A stretch of 64,000 bases of DNA from Flectonema sp. DT1601 (lineage: Eukaryota; Euglenozoa; Diplonemea; Diplonemida; Diplonemidae). The notes under the pieces are model-generated. The model had not been told where the DNA came from, searched no databases, and worked only from the letters and a program-made list of their open reading frames with translations. The stretch lies in contig OZ025828.1 of NCBI GenBank assembly GCA_964019425.1, positions 744,001-808,000 of the forward strand, written 5' to 3'. Made by a program: the position numbers and the translations under genes. Position 1 is the stretch's first letter, and each line of letters starts with the position of its first letter. Positions 1 to 9,842 of this stretch are shown in pieces.

Positions 1-50
1 ATACTCCGAAATCTCTCTTAACTACTTGTTTATCAGAAAGACATATAAAA

Positions 51-1307
51 ATGCAACGTCGCGTGTCAGTAGTCGGAGGTGGTTTTATAGGATTGAGCTC
101 AGCGTTGTCATTGGTTAAAAGTGGTCATCAGGTTCAGTTGATTGACAGATCAGATCCTGGTCACAGAGGTTCAACATCTTTCGGAATCGCTGGAGCTTTC
201 GCTCACTATGAAATGCTCCCTCTTAACCGCCCAAAAATGCCGGCAGCCATACCTGGGTTGCTTAGTGAAGGAACTGTTGGTATAAAACTAAATAGTCATT
301 TCATTACAAAAACTGTTTGGTGGGGTGCTGAATTTTTGAGAAATTGTTGTCCGGGAAAGTCAAAGCATACAACTGATGCTTTAAGCACCTTAGTAACAAA
401 CAGCGCCCCTTATTGGGAACGTGTTCTCAACCAGATTCCAAATAAAGAAGAATACACTGGAACAATAGAACTTGGACACGCGACAAGTAAAAGAATGTGG
501 CCTTCCCTCATGAGTGATACAAAGCTAAGGCAAGCTCGTGGAGCTCAAACTTCAATTATAGAATCACCCAGTGAGATGCAGCGATGGGAACCTATTATTG
601 CTGCTAGCAGTCTGGTTCATGGTTTCGTTTCGTACGGAGGAAGTTGGCATTTTAAAAACCCAGGCGGGCTTCTAGAAGAGATGTGCAGACTGTTTAAATC
701 ACAAGGAGGAACTCTTATAAAAAAAGAAGTCAACTCAATTGAAAAAAACTCAATTCGCATGACCGATGGAACTGAGGAATCCTTCGACGAATGTATTCTT
801 GCCGCGGGAACATTCTCACAAAAGATCCTTCGCAACATGTCTGAGCGTCATATCCCACTAGACACTGAACGAGGGTATCATATTGTATTCACTGATATCG
901 CTCCTGAGAATCAATTGAAGAGATCTGTTGGATGGCTTCCTGGAAAGTTATTTTTAACACCTGTCCACAATGGTATTCGTGTCGCAGGTCTAAGTGAGTT
1001 GGGTGGGTATGAAGCCCCGCCAACACCACAGAAATGGGATTTGCTTGAAGATTTAGCGAGAAAGTTAATACCAAGTCTCCCTCCTAGGAATCAATCACTT
1101 GATTGGATTGGTTACAGACCTTCACTTCCAGATCAGTTACCTGTGATTGGGAGATCAACTATTAATAATAATGTCATCCATGCCTTTGGTCATGGTCATC
1201 TTGGTGCAACTCTTGGTCCAATTACAGGCGAGCTTGTAACACAGATTGTTAACGACACAGAAACAGACATAAATATGGAGCCTTTCAGCCCTCGTAGATT
1301 CTGTTGA
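51..1307 (+). CDS. FAD-dependent oxidoreductase, D-amino-acid dehydrogenase (DadA/DAO) family
   Basis: The 418-aa product begins with a Rossmann FAD-binding motif (VVGGGFIGLSSA, residues about 7-18) followed by the acidic ribose-binding end of beta-2 (LIDR). Near the C-terminus it has the family signature GHGHLGATLGP (about 382-392) and a closing SPRRF, as in bacterial DadA-like enzymes. Known members oxidise D-amino acids (or glycine/sarcosine) to oxo acids with FAD. The substrate cannot be told from sequence. It is one uninterrupted ORF. A pyrimidine-rich stretch ending in CAG lies about 14 nt before the ATG. The length matches the bacterial DadA type (about 410-430 aa) better than animal D-amino-acid oxidase (about 345 aa), so a bacterial origin is possible, but only a tree would show it. 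No mitochondrial targeting peptide is evident because the FAD motif starts almost at the N-terminus. Confidence 0.85.
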   Translation: MQRRVSVVGGGFIGLSSALSLVKSGHQVQLIDRSDPGHRGSTSFGIAGAFAHYEMLPLNRPKMPAAIPGLLSEGTVGIKLNSHFITKTVWWGAEFLRNCCPGKSKHTTDALSTLVTNSAPYWERVLNQIPNKEEYTGTIELGHATSKRMWPSLMSDTKLRQARGAQTSIIESPSEMQRWEPIIAASSLVHGFVSYGGSWHFKNPGGLLEEMCRLFKSQGGTLIKKEVNSIEKNSIRMTDGTEESFDECILAAGTFSQKILRNMSERHIPLDTERGYHIVFTDIAPENQLKRSVGWLPGKLFLTPVHNGIRVAGLSELGGYEAPPTPQKWDLLEDLARKLIPSLPPRNQSLDWIGYRPSLPDQLPVIGRSTINNNVIHAFGHGHLGATLGPITGELVTQIVNDTETDINMEPFSPRRFC

Positions 1308-2063
1308 AGGATTCTGATCTGCTGAGGGTGTTGTTTGTTATTGATCTAGTATGCTTGATCCTTCTGACACTTGACAAGGGTTTTTGACTGTAAAAAAAAA
1401 AAAAAAAATAATAATTTTCGGTTAGTTTCTTATTGTTGCAATATCCCCATGCAATCTCCGTTTTAAAAGGCGTATCGTTTTTTGGACCAGTTATTTGGTA
1501 CGATTCTCCAGTTTAACTACTGCAGAAACCAACTGGTGCCACAGTAATGTAATAATATTTTTATCAGGCAAAGTACTGCCCGCATCACCAACACTCAACT
1601 TAGTAAAAGGGCCTTCCTTCCAGTAATAATAATACTGGAAGAGTATCCGTTGAGACTGCTGCTTATACCATTCAATCGTTTTCATTAAATTGAGAAAGCG
1701 TTCTGTGTGTCCGCGTGAATAGGTGAAGCGCAGCCAGCTACTACAAAGTGTATGTGTTGTGATAGATGCAACCTACCTTCCTTGGAAAAAAAAAAAACGA
1801 GAGACAAAAAAAAAAAAAAAAAAAAAAAATCCTCTCACGGACTTAGTACGTCTTATTCAATTCAATATGTTTAATTTTAAATTAAACATATTTTTTTTTT
1901 ATGAAGAATTCTATATCGAAGTATATCCTTTTTGTTTTATAGATTTTTTATTAATTTTTCACTACCAGGGTCTGGACTGACGGACATCCCCAACCAGTCC
2001 CACTGAGCAACACACATGTTCCCATTCAATTAAATATTAACTGAGGGTACATAATATAACCTT
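1308..2063. other. Intergenic, AT-rich, no gene seen
   Basis: There are poly(A) runs near 1392-1408 and 1806-1829 and AT-rich filler. ORFs here are short and low in complexity. A pyrimidine-rich stretch ending in CAG (about 1953-1968) lies some 95 nt before the next ATG and could be a 5'-UTR splice acceptor. Confidence 0.6.
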
Positions 2064-4511
2064 ATGTTGTTAGAACTACTCACGGCAGTAGTTGCTGTCG
2101 GTTATGACTGGTCGTTGGAGACTGGATCGTCAACACAAATCGGAACATCAACTGTGTGGAATGGAAACACTTATGTATTAACAAACGGAGATGAAAAAAT
2201 AGCAAATCAAGGGTTAATAATGAAAATAAATGAGAAAAGTGGTGACCTCGACTGGTTAACGGGTATTGGAATTTACAGTGGTGCAAGAGTACCCGATCCG
2301 ATCGTTTTTGAAATTTCACCCGATGCCGGGTTGCTTATAATTGTAACCTCAACACCTGCTCAAGTCCAAGCATTTGATGCCACCGGCGAAAGTTATTACG
2401 CAAACTGGACTTTTGCTTCTCCAGGAGCAAAGACTTTTAGCAAAGCAGTCATCGGTGACAATAGTGTAATATATGTTACTTCGGGACCTCCTCCGGGACA
2501 TTTATTCGCTATTAACGCAATTACCGGACCTACACAGAATGGATCAACATTGTGGAAGCAAGCAGCTGTAACAGAGCTCTCTCCTCCTTTGTATATTCCT
2601 GGTTTTGTTATGGTTACGACAAGGGATTTGGTATCAGCGTATCACAGCGCTGATGGAAAGCCTGCATGGGAACATCACATAAAAGGAAATCCAGGTGTCG
2701 ATTCCCCAACTGCCAGTTATGGAAGTGAGAATTTGATATTTGTTAGTTCAATGGAAGGAATTGCAGGTCGGGAAAATCCATATCATATCTACGCCATAGA
2801 CGCTTCTAGTGGAAAACAACGATGGTCATGCTCTGGTATTGGATCTTACACTGTTTCGACACCTGTTTATTCTAAACTTGGTATAGTAATATTCACATCC
2901 TGGACAGATGGAGGCAACATCACTGCTCTAAATAGCTCGACAGGAAGAGCAATTTGGTCGCACACAGATGCTCATAATTTAGTAAATTTCAGTACCCCAG
3001 TCATCGACGAAGAATCTGGAGTTTTGTATGTGGTCGCAAGTACCAGTACTCCCAGTATTTCATTGTGGCAATTTACACTGAAAGAAGGTACTTTTACATG
3101 GCAACACAGTATAAATACGGCTGCATCATGTGCAACTGGTGACGGATGTATCTTTCCAATTCCTAGCCCACCCTACAAACCGTACATAGACGTCAATCAT
3201 AAGACTGCTATTGTTGGTGGTATCAATAGAGATGTGTATGCTGTTTCATTGCCTGCGGCTCCTTCACCCGATCACACTGGAGCACCATCAAGTGAATCAG
3301 TACCTACGTATGTTGGGTATATAGCAGCGGTATCTGGTGTGATTGTTGTGTCCTTAGTATTATGTCTACCACGTTGGTGGTGTAAAGGTCGGGATGGTGT
3401 TGGTCAAGCCGATTCTAACCAACCACCATCACCAGAATCAAGATACACTGCAATAAGAAAATTAGGAAGCGGTTCTTACGGTACCGTTTATGAAGTAAAG
3501 TGTAAAAAAGATGGTAAACTCTATGCTCTAAAACGTATTCCTTGTGACAATGAAACTGAAAGAACAGAAGCAATAAGGGAATGGAGAATACTTTGCGGTA
3601 TCCAACACCCAAATAAAATACAAGCTTATGAAACCTTTATGAATTGGTCGACAACAAGAGCTGACGAAGACGATATTGCTAATATAAACACGATAACACA
3701 CAGGAGGTATGTGTGTATTGTAATGCAGTACTGTCCTGAAGGTGATTTGAAGAATTTTATTGAATCGTTTGGACCAAATCAGAGAATTGCAGAATCTATT
3801 GTACTCTCATTCGCGGGTCAGCTTTGTTCCGTAATGTCTGTATTGCATGCTCAGGTACCACCACTAATCCACAGAGATCTCAAACCAGAAAACGTCTTAT
3901 TGGATGAAGACAACACAAAAGTTATTGTAACCGACTTCGGGTTAGCACGTCCGCTATCAGGAAGTTCGTATTGCAAGACTCATGCAGGAACCCTCGCCTT
4001 CATTGCTCCAGAAACATGGGATCGACATTACAGTACTGGTGCTGACATGTGGGGAATTGGTTGTATAATGTACGCCATGACCACAAAAAAAGTTAGTAAA
4101 GAAAACTGTCGCTGTCTTTGGCGTGAAGCCAACGAACCGGAATTCCAAATAGGAATAAGCGACGAACTAGTGGCTTTGGGATATTCGACAACACTGGCTA
4201 ATATTGTTGCGCAGTTACTTACTCCGAATAGGAAGAGAAGACCTTCTGCGGTTCAGGCATTCCAATGGTTACATTCGTATGTTCCGAATTATTCTAAAAA
4301 GTTTTCTTTACTTGGAAGTGAGGGGCCTCACGAAGAAGTTCCTGTTTTTGTGAGAGCTGCGTCAAAAACTGTTGAGGGTAGTGATTCTGTCAACCACGGA
4401 ACACCTCTTCAAGATCTTCACTTCGATCAGTCTCTACCAGAGTCTCACTGTCAACTAGATATAGCAGTTGATGGAGCGGACTCTGAGAAGGCACCACTTA
4501 TCCAAAAATGA
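2064..4511 (+). CDS. Transmembrane protein kinase with PQQ-like beta-propeller ectodomain
   Basis: The 815-aa product starts with a hydrophobic signal peptide. Residues about 15-400 contain repeated blade motifs of the PQQ/WD-like kind, in which a GKxxW or GxLxW strand is followed by TPV or SPxxY (for example GDLDWLTGIG, GKPAWEHHI, GKQRWSCSG, GRAIWSHT). One transmembrane helix lies at about 416-436 (GYIAAVSGVIVVSLVLCL). The cytoplasmic kinase domain (about 460-735) has all catalytic motifs: GSGSYG loop, the ALKRI lysine, HRDLKPEN (about 603), DFG (about 622) and APE. The kinase core looks NEK-like. The layout (luminal propeller, one TM, kinase) is that of IRE1 and PERK. No KEN RNase domain follows: only about 75 polar residues remain. 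It may sense extracellular or ER-luminal ligands; which compartment is unknown. The single ORF has no intron. Confidence 0.85.
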   Translation: MLLELLTAVVAVGYDWSLETGSSTQIGTSTVWNGNTYVLTNGDEKIANQGLIMKINEKSGDLDWLTGIGIYSGARVPDPIVFEISPDAGLLIIVTSTPAQVQAFDATGESYYANWTFASPGAKTFSKAVIGDNSVIYVTSGPPPGHLFAINAITGPTQNGSTLWKQAAVTELSPPLYIPGFVMVTTRDLVSAYHSADGKPAWEHHIKGNPGVDSPTASYGSENLIFVSSMEGIAGRENPYHIYAIDASSGKQRWSCSGIGSYTVSTPVYSKLGIVIFTSWTDGGNITALNSSTGRAIWSHTDAHNLVNFSTPVIDEESGVLYVVASTSTPSISLWQFTLKEGTFTWQHSINTAASCATGDGCIFPIPSPPYKPYIDVNHKTAIVGGINRDVYAVSLPAAPSPDHTGAPSSESVPTYVGYIAAVSGVIVVSLVLCLPRWWCKGRDGVGQADSNQPPSPESRYTAIRKLGSGSYGTVYEVKCKKDGKLYALKRIPCDNETERTEAIREWRILCGIQHPNKIQAYETFMNWSTTRADEDDIANINTITHRRYVCIVMQYCPEGDLKNFIESFGPNQRIAESIVLSFAGQLCSVMSVLHAQVPPLIHRDLKPENVLLDEDNTKVIVTDFGLARPLSGSSYCKTHAGTLAFIAPETWDRHYSTGADMWGIGCIMYAMTTKKVSKENCRCLWREANEPEFQIGISDELVALGYSTTLANIVAQLLTPNRKRRPSAVQAFQWLHSYVPNYSKKFSLLGSEGPHEEVPVFVRAASKTVEGSDSVNHGTPLQDLHFDQSLPESHCQLDIAVDGADSEKAPLIQK

Positions 4512-6335
4512 ATAGGGTCGACTTCAACTTAAATCAATTGTTTTTATAATTCCCTTATTAAGATCACTACCGTAATGTAAATCATCTTAACGCAACATCA
4601 TGTGCGTTATCTATCATCATCATACATTGATACCTGATAATGTTTTTTTTTTTGTACCGCCCTCCAATCATCAGATCCACTTCATGAAGTTAGATTAATT
4701 CTTGACAGCAAGAAGGAAGAAAAAAGGGAAGTGGGAGAAGGGAGGAGGAGGCAAAAAAAAAAAAAAAAAAAAAAAAAGAAAAAAAGAAAGAAACTGATTT
4801 GTAGATATCTATAAGTCACCCACCGTTTTTCAGCGTGAAAATATAATAGTTGTAAAGTAATCTCATTCTTCTTATCTTTCCCCTTGTTTTTTGTTTTTGT
4901 TTTTTGCCAACGTAAGCATGTGGTGTGTAATATGTTTAGTATGTCGTAGCCAGTCAAGTGTCTCATATCACTATTCACAAAAAGCATCTGAAGTCAGTGT
5001 TGTTTTGTTTTGTTGGTATTATTGTGTTGCTTTTTTTTTTAAAAACAAATATTTTTTAAAAGGTTGCGTGTTGTCAGTCGACCGGAAAGAAAAGCTCCAT
5101 TTCTGATGTCGAAAATAAGCGAAGATGAAGGCGAAGGTAATCTTTTTCAGGTGAGCCTTTCGTCTTTTTCTCGCCAAAATAATTCTCGCAACCCCTCATA
5201 TGTATTTGTTAACTTTGAACCAATACATACAGTTATCGGTATGCTCAAAAGTTAGTCTCTCCTTCATTGCTACACAACCAGCAACAAAATTGGGAGGAAG
5301 CATAGTGAAATCTTTTCTTTTTTTTTTTTACGTGTTTGAATTCGTGTTTTTTTCTTTTTTTTTTTTTTAAAAAAGGAAAGCTGGGTTATTTCGAAACCAA
5401 AAAACCAATCTGATGTGCTGCTTACAATTAAAATGTGTCGTGAAAGAGTGTTGTTGTGATCTGCTACATACAGAAAAGCCAAAGAAACTTCTTCCAGCAC
5501 AGAATTCTTATTTCTGTCTGAGCTTAGGTTTTATTTTTCAGCTGCCAACTGCTCGATAAGATCGTAATCAGGTCTATATGTGGTAGTTTTGGTTTTTTTT
5601 TAAAATTTATTTTCTTTCTTTTTTTTGCCGTCTATCGATTTACAGAGCGCACGACGCACGCACAGTAGAGTGCGATAGTTGTTTCTTTCCCTTCACTCAA
5701 TTACAGTCTTGTTGTTGTGTCTTACTGAAGTGCGTGACAAATAGTTACGGCTATCGAATTTAAATAAAAACAAAAATCGATAGTTTGTTGCAAAAAAAAA
5801 AAAAAAAAAAATTACTGAAATTAAGAGTTGGAAATTACTATCATTCGTTTATGTCAATATCGGGATTACATTATTTCATTGGGTTATTCTTTTCTGGGAA
5901 CAATTTTTGCGGGAAGAAGTCCAAATAGAAGGAAAACATTAAATGAAAATCTTTGCGTTTACTGTTTTTTTCTTTTCCCCTTTCTTTTTATACTGTTTCG
6001 TCATAACTTTGGTCCAAACGTTCGCTACGGTTTTGGATTTACTATGAATTCTAAAAGGGGGAATAAACATAGTACGTGCGTGTGCGAGTTTTTTTTTTTT
6101 TTGTTTTTTTTTTTTTTTTTTAAAAATGTGATTCGTGATCCCCTCCCGTTTCTGCTCATTGGTTTTGGTACTAAATACTTCACTATCGGAAGTTGTTATT
6201 AATTTGAAGTTGATGTTTTTTCTTTATTCCAGGTTGTATTATTTGTGAGGGTTCTCTGATCGTTGCTGAGTTGTGTTTCAACAAACTTTTCCGTTTTTAA
6301 AATTTCATACTTACCTAAGAAAGCAACTTCACAAA
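4512..6335. other. Intergenic, poly(A)/(T)-rich; upstream region of eIF5A copy 1
   Basis: Long homopolymers occur at about 4754-4776, 5321-5330, 5358-5368, 5791-5810 and 6089-6121. One short possible exon is listed separately (5106-5150). Near 6222-6232 the sequence TTCTTTATTCCAG|G resembles a 5'-UTR splice acceptor about 100 nt before the first eIF5A start codon. No other gene is supported. Confidence 0.5.
5106..5150 (+). CDS. Possible short first coding exon, 15 codons
   Basis: An ATG opens 15 codons (MSKISEDEGEGNLFQ) that end in CAG directly before GTGAGC, a good splice donor. Composition, length, phase 0 and the CAG|GT end resemble the first exon of the eIF5A genes, which begin 1.2 kb downstream. 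It could be an alternative first exon of eIF5A copy 1, the first exon of a small unknown gene (a possible acceptor CATACAG lies near 5223-5229), or chance. This is inference only. Confidence 0.2.
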
Positions 6336-6945
6336 ATGTCTGACGAAGAGTTCCAGACCGGAGATGCCGGTTCCTCATCGACCTACCCAATTCAGGTATG
6401 TATTATTTATTTGTGTTTTTTGTGTGCTGATTCTCTTTAGAAGCTCAGCGTGTGTTCAGTTGGTTTTCAAGGATGTCCGGGGGAATTATTGTCGTCACCC
6501 ATTCACATCGGAGTCAATAAAATTCTAATCAACCACACAGGCCGGAGCCTTGAAGAAGGGAATGTTCTGTTGCATCAGAGACCGTCCAGTTAAGATCATT
6601 GAGTACACCACCTCAAAGACCGGAAAGCACGGTCACGCCAAGGCGCACATTGTCGGAATTGATATCTTCACAGACAAGAAGCTTGAGGAAATCTGCCCAA
6701 CTTCGCACAACATGACTGCCCCTAACGTCACCCGTGCTGAGTACGCTTTGATTGACGTTGACGATGGTCAGGTCTCCCTTCAGGATGACGCTGGTGAGAT
6801 CAGAGAGGATCTCTCCCTTCCAAAGGACCGTGAGTTGTCTGAGAAGATCAAGAAGGAGTTTGAAGGAGGCAAAGACATGATGGTCACCGTTGTTGGTGCC
6901 ATGGGTGAGGAGTCTATCATGTCATGCAAGGAAAACAACAAGTAA
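6336..6945 (+). CDS. eIF5A: Translation factor eIF5A, tandem copy 1
   Basis: Exons are 6336-6395 and 6541-6945, with a 145-nt GT-AG intron in phase 0 after codon 20. The 154-aa product is full length for eIF5A. It binds the ribosome and helps stalled peptide-bond formation, notably at proline runs, and needs hypusine made from one lysine. The hypusine loop SKTGKHGHAKA is intact (K49). The N-terminal SH3-like and C-terminal OB-fold halves are both present (PTSHNM, DDGQVSLQDD). All six copies in the array encode the same protein. The intron is almost the same as that of copy 3, although copy 2 lies between them. The stop TAA is followed by G, as in every copy. Confidence 0.95.
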
Positions 6946-7185
6946 GTATATTGTGATGGAATGCAGTCCAGACAATTGTGTACTTGACTTCGGTCTATTT
7001 ATGTCATTTGTGATGACAATAAATCCGTGTAAGTGTGTGTACTGTGAGCTGCAGTAATTGTATTGACTTCTGACATTCTTTCATTTACAGCATTCAAATC
7101 ATTCAAAAGCTTCCTGACCAATTTACTATGTTAAAGTGTTGATTTACTTTATTAATACTTTCAAATAGATTATCACCTGCACAAC

Positions 7186-7768
7186 ATGTCTGACGAAGAG
7201 TTCCAGACCGGAGATGCCGGTTCCTCGTCGACCTACCCAATTCAGGTAAGTTTTGTTTATTTAGTTTCCTAATTTAATTTAGCAACGCTCTTGTTGAATG
7301 GAATAACTTATTCTGCTGGGCTGTGAAATAAGTTGCCTAAAAAAATGTAATAAAATATCACAGGCCGGAGCCTTGAAGAAGGGAATGTTCTGTTGCATCA
7401 GAGACCGTCCAGTTAAGATCATTGAGTACACCACCTCAAAGACCGGAAAGCACGGTCACGCCAAGGCGCACATTGTCGGAATTGATATCTTCACAGACAA
7501 GAAGCTTGAGGAAATCTGCCCAACTTCGCACAACATGACTGCCCCTAACGTCACCCGTGCTGAGTACGCTCTGATTGACGTTGACGATGGTCAGGTCTCC
7601 CTTCAGGATGACGCTGGTGAGATCAGAGAGGATCTCTCCCTTCCAAAGGACCGTGAGTTGTCTGAGAAGATCAAGAAGGAGTTTGAAGGAGGCAAAGACA
7701 TGATGGTCACCGTTGTTGGTGCCATGGGTGAGGAGTCTATCATGTCATGCAAGGAGAACAACAAGTAA
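7186..7768 (+). CDS. eIF5A: Translation factor eIF5A, tandem copy 2
   Basis: Exons are 7186-7245 and 7364-7768, with a 118-nt intron at the same phase-0 position after codon 20. The 154-aa protein matches copy 1, with a silent TCG for TCA in exon 1. The intron sequence is unlike copies 1 and 3. Upstream, GTAAGTGTG (about 7030) and TTTCATTTACAG (ending about 7090) look like a 5'-UTR intron, and the leader ATTATCACCTGCACAAC just before the ATG is shared with copy 4. That suggests each copy has its own promoter and leader. Confidence 0.94.
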
Positions 7769-8082
7769 GAGTCGTGTTTGTTATAGGATCTCCGAATTAG
7801 CGAAATTAGTTTTTCTTTTCTTAAATTTACCTCATCAGAACAGCCACCCCCGTGCAATTTGATTGAGGTACTCTTGTTCCTTTCTTTCAATGTAACCTGT
7901 GTGTGCACACAAGTGTGTACAGAAGTATTTCGTGCAACAAACTGACGTAACGAAAGATTTATATATCCTGTATCATTCTGTTTGTAACAGAAAGGGTCTT
8001 TTGTGGGAGGGTTCAATAAAAAAAATTTTTTTTAAAAAAATTTCCCAGCAGCTGTAAGAAAAAGAAAACAAAAGAACATAAA
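7769..8082. other. Spacer between eIF5A copy 2 and the 262-aa gene
   Basis: This is AT-rich 3' and 5' flanking sequence. AATAAAAAAAATTTTTTTTAAAA lies near 8014-8040 and a TTTCCCAG possible acceptor near 8041-8048, 35 nt before the next ATG. No gene is seen. Confidence 0.5.
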
Positions 8083-8871
8083 ATGCCAAAATTCAAGCTT
8101 GCTGAGAATGATGGTCTCATTGAGAATTTTATCGAAGCCTCAATGAAAACGATCGCAGAATATCAAAACGAAGTTCCAAAACTAGCAGACGAAGCTGACA
8201 GAGACGCAAATCGCGTAAAGAAGAAGATGGGCAAGTGGCTATTAGCCAGAGATGGTACCATCGTTGATGAAAGACTACCCGGAGTATACCAAATATGTAA
8301 CGACTGTAATCTTGAAGAAATCCTCGCTAAAGGAATCCCTTGGGATAAAGAAGTCAGCATACCAGTGAGAAGTAATCGAAAGAAAGGAATCCCAAAGGGT
8401 CCTGAAGACTTAGAATCTGTAAAGCCAAGTCAAGCTTTACTAAATGAATTGAAATATTTAGTTCAAAGAGCAAATATTGTTCAAAAAGTAGCTGTACAGG
8501 TTTACAACTTATTAATATGCATCGAACCAAAACCTAAAGAAGGAATGGATCCACCGATAGTCTTGCTGACTCTCAAAGCGATATTTTTAGATTGCAGACA
8601 AGCAGTTCGTCCAATGCAGAATATACTCTCTGACTATCTACAATCTCGTGCAACAAGAGAGGAAGAGTACTATAAGAATTTTATGGCATCTGAGACTTTT
8701 AATTCAATTCTTGCTTTTGATCATATTGTTTGGCATCGTCTCTTTCGTTGTCACAGAGCATTTAAACAGATAGTTATTTATATCCAGACTCTTATTGAAA
8801 AGTATATTGAGCACATTCAGAAATTTGCAATTGAAAGAGAACAGTCTGCGGAATCTATGTACATTACCTGA
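8083..8871 (+). CDS. Hypothetical protein, mostly helical, 262 aa
   Basis: This intact 262-codon ORF interrupts the eIF5A array between copies 2 and 3. I do not recognise the family. The N-terminal third is charged and helical with a KKKMGKWLLARDG segment. The middle has a basic stretch (RSNRKKGIPKG, about 97-107). The C-terminal half reads as long helices with hydrophobic heptads and aromatic clusters (VYNLLICIEP, ILAFDHIVWHRLFRCH, IVIYIQTLIEKYIEHIQ). There is no signal peptide and no clear transmembrane helix. Codon use is AT-biased like the other single-copy genes and unlike the C-rich eIF5A exons. There is no evidence that it works with eIF5A. Confidence 0.75.
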   Translation: MPKFKLAENDGLIENFIEASMKTIAEYQNEVPKLADEADRDANRVKKKMGKWLLARDGTIVDERLPGVYQICNDCNLEEILAKGIPWDKEVSIPVRSNRKKGIPKGPEDLESVKPSQALLNELKYLVQRANIVQKVAVQVYNLLICIEPKPKEGMDPPIVLLTLKAIFLDCRQAVRPMQNILSDYLQSRATREEEYYKNFMASETFNSILAFDHIVWHRLFRCHRAFKQIVIYIQTLIEKYIEHIQKFAIEREQSAESMYIT

Positions 8872-9240
8872 CCTCAACAGTTAGAAATGATAAGGTCAAT
8901 TCTATTCTGGTGGTTAACCAGATGAACAGCGTCGTTGTAATTAATTATCACTTGTAATGATCTTTATTTGTTGCAATCAGTTATTTAGTGAAAAATTCTA
9001 ACCTTTTTTTCATCCTTGTAAGTAATAACAAAGTGAGATCATGTTTTGTATGTCATTAAAATATATTGCAACCTATCCCCCGTCTGTTTTAATTTCTTTG
9101 TATAGGAGCACACTTTGCAGTGAGACGGAAAAAAAAAAAAAAAAAGATGTTAACGGAGTACTTGAGTAGCTGTATATTTCCCTTTGATAAAGTGTTCACT
9201 CATCTCATCTCGTAAATCAGAATAATATTAGCTGCACAAC
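8872..9240. other. Spacer before eIF5A copy 3
   Basis: This is AT-rich, with an A17 run near 9129-9145. The 16 nt before the copy 3 ATG (ATTAGCTGCACAAC) resemble the leaders of copies 2 and 4. No gene is seen. Confidence 0.5.
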
Positions 9241-9842
9241 ATGTCTGACGAAGAGTTCCAGACCGGAGATGCCGGTTCCTCATCGACCTACCCAATTCAG
9301 GTATGTATTATTTATTTGTGTTTTTTGTGCTCTTTAGAAGCTCAGCGTGTGTTCAGTTGGTTTTTAAGGATGTCCGGGGGAATTATTGTCGGCACCCATT
9401 CACATCGGAGTCAATAAAATTCTAATCAACCACACAGGCCGGAGCCTTGAAGAAGGGAATGTTCTGCTGCATCAGAGACCGTCCAGTTAAGATCATTGAG
9501 TACACCACCTCAAAGACCGGAAAGCACGGTCACGCCAAGGCGCACATTGTCGGAATTGATATCTTCACAGACAAGAAGCTTGAGGAAATCTGCCCAACTT
9601 CGCACAACATGACCGCCCCTAACGTCACCCGTGCTGAGTACGCTCTGATTGACGTTGACGATGGTCAGGTCTCCCTTCAGGATGACGCTGGTGAGATCAG
9701 AGAGGATCTCTCCCTTCCAAAGGACCGTGAGTTGTCTGAGAAGATCAAGAAGGAGTTTGAAGGAGGCAAAGACATGATGGTCACCGTTGTTGGTGCCATG
9801 GGTGAGGAGTCTATCATGTCATGCAAGGAGAACAACAAGTAA
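9241..9842 (+). CDS. eIF5A: Translation factor eIF5A, tandem copy 3
   Basis: Exons are 9241-9300 and 9438-9842, with a 137-nt intron. The protein matches the other copies. The intron is nearly identical to that of copy 1 apart from a 7-8 nt deletion and a few substitutions, whereas the exon carries silent variants shared with copies 5 and 6 (TGC at codon 30, ACC in the MTAP motif). Exon and intron therefore have different closest relatives, as expected from patchy gene conversion. Confidence 0.94.

Noticed and set aside
1491-1685. Minus-strand ORF of 64 codons in the first spacer.
   Set aside because: It is short, has no family resemblance and no splice or promoter context.
6307-6320. ATACTTACCT before eIF5A copy 1 resembles the 5' end of U1 snRNA.
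   Set aside because: No further U1 sequence or stem-loops follow, and the leader of a protein gene occupies the site.
6943-7150. The eIF5A stop region (CAAGTAAGT) looks like a splice donor that could join to CAG at 7090 and extend the C-terminus.
   Set aside because: The protein is already full length, only TAAG is shared by all copies, and the acceptor is better explained as the end of a leader intron of the next copy.
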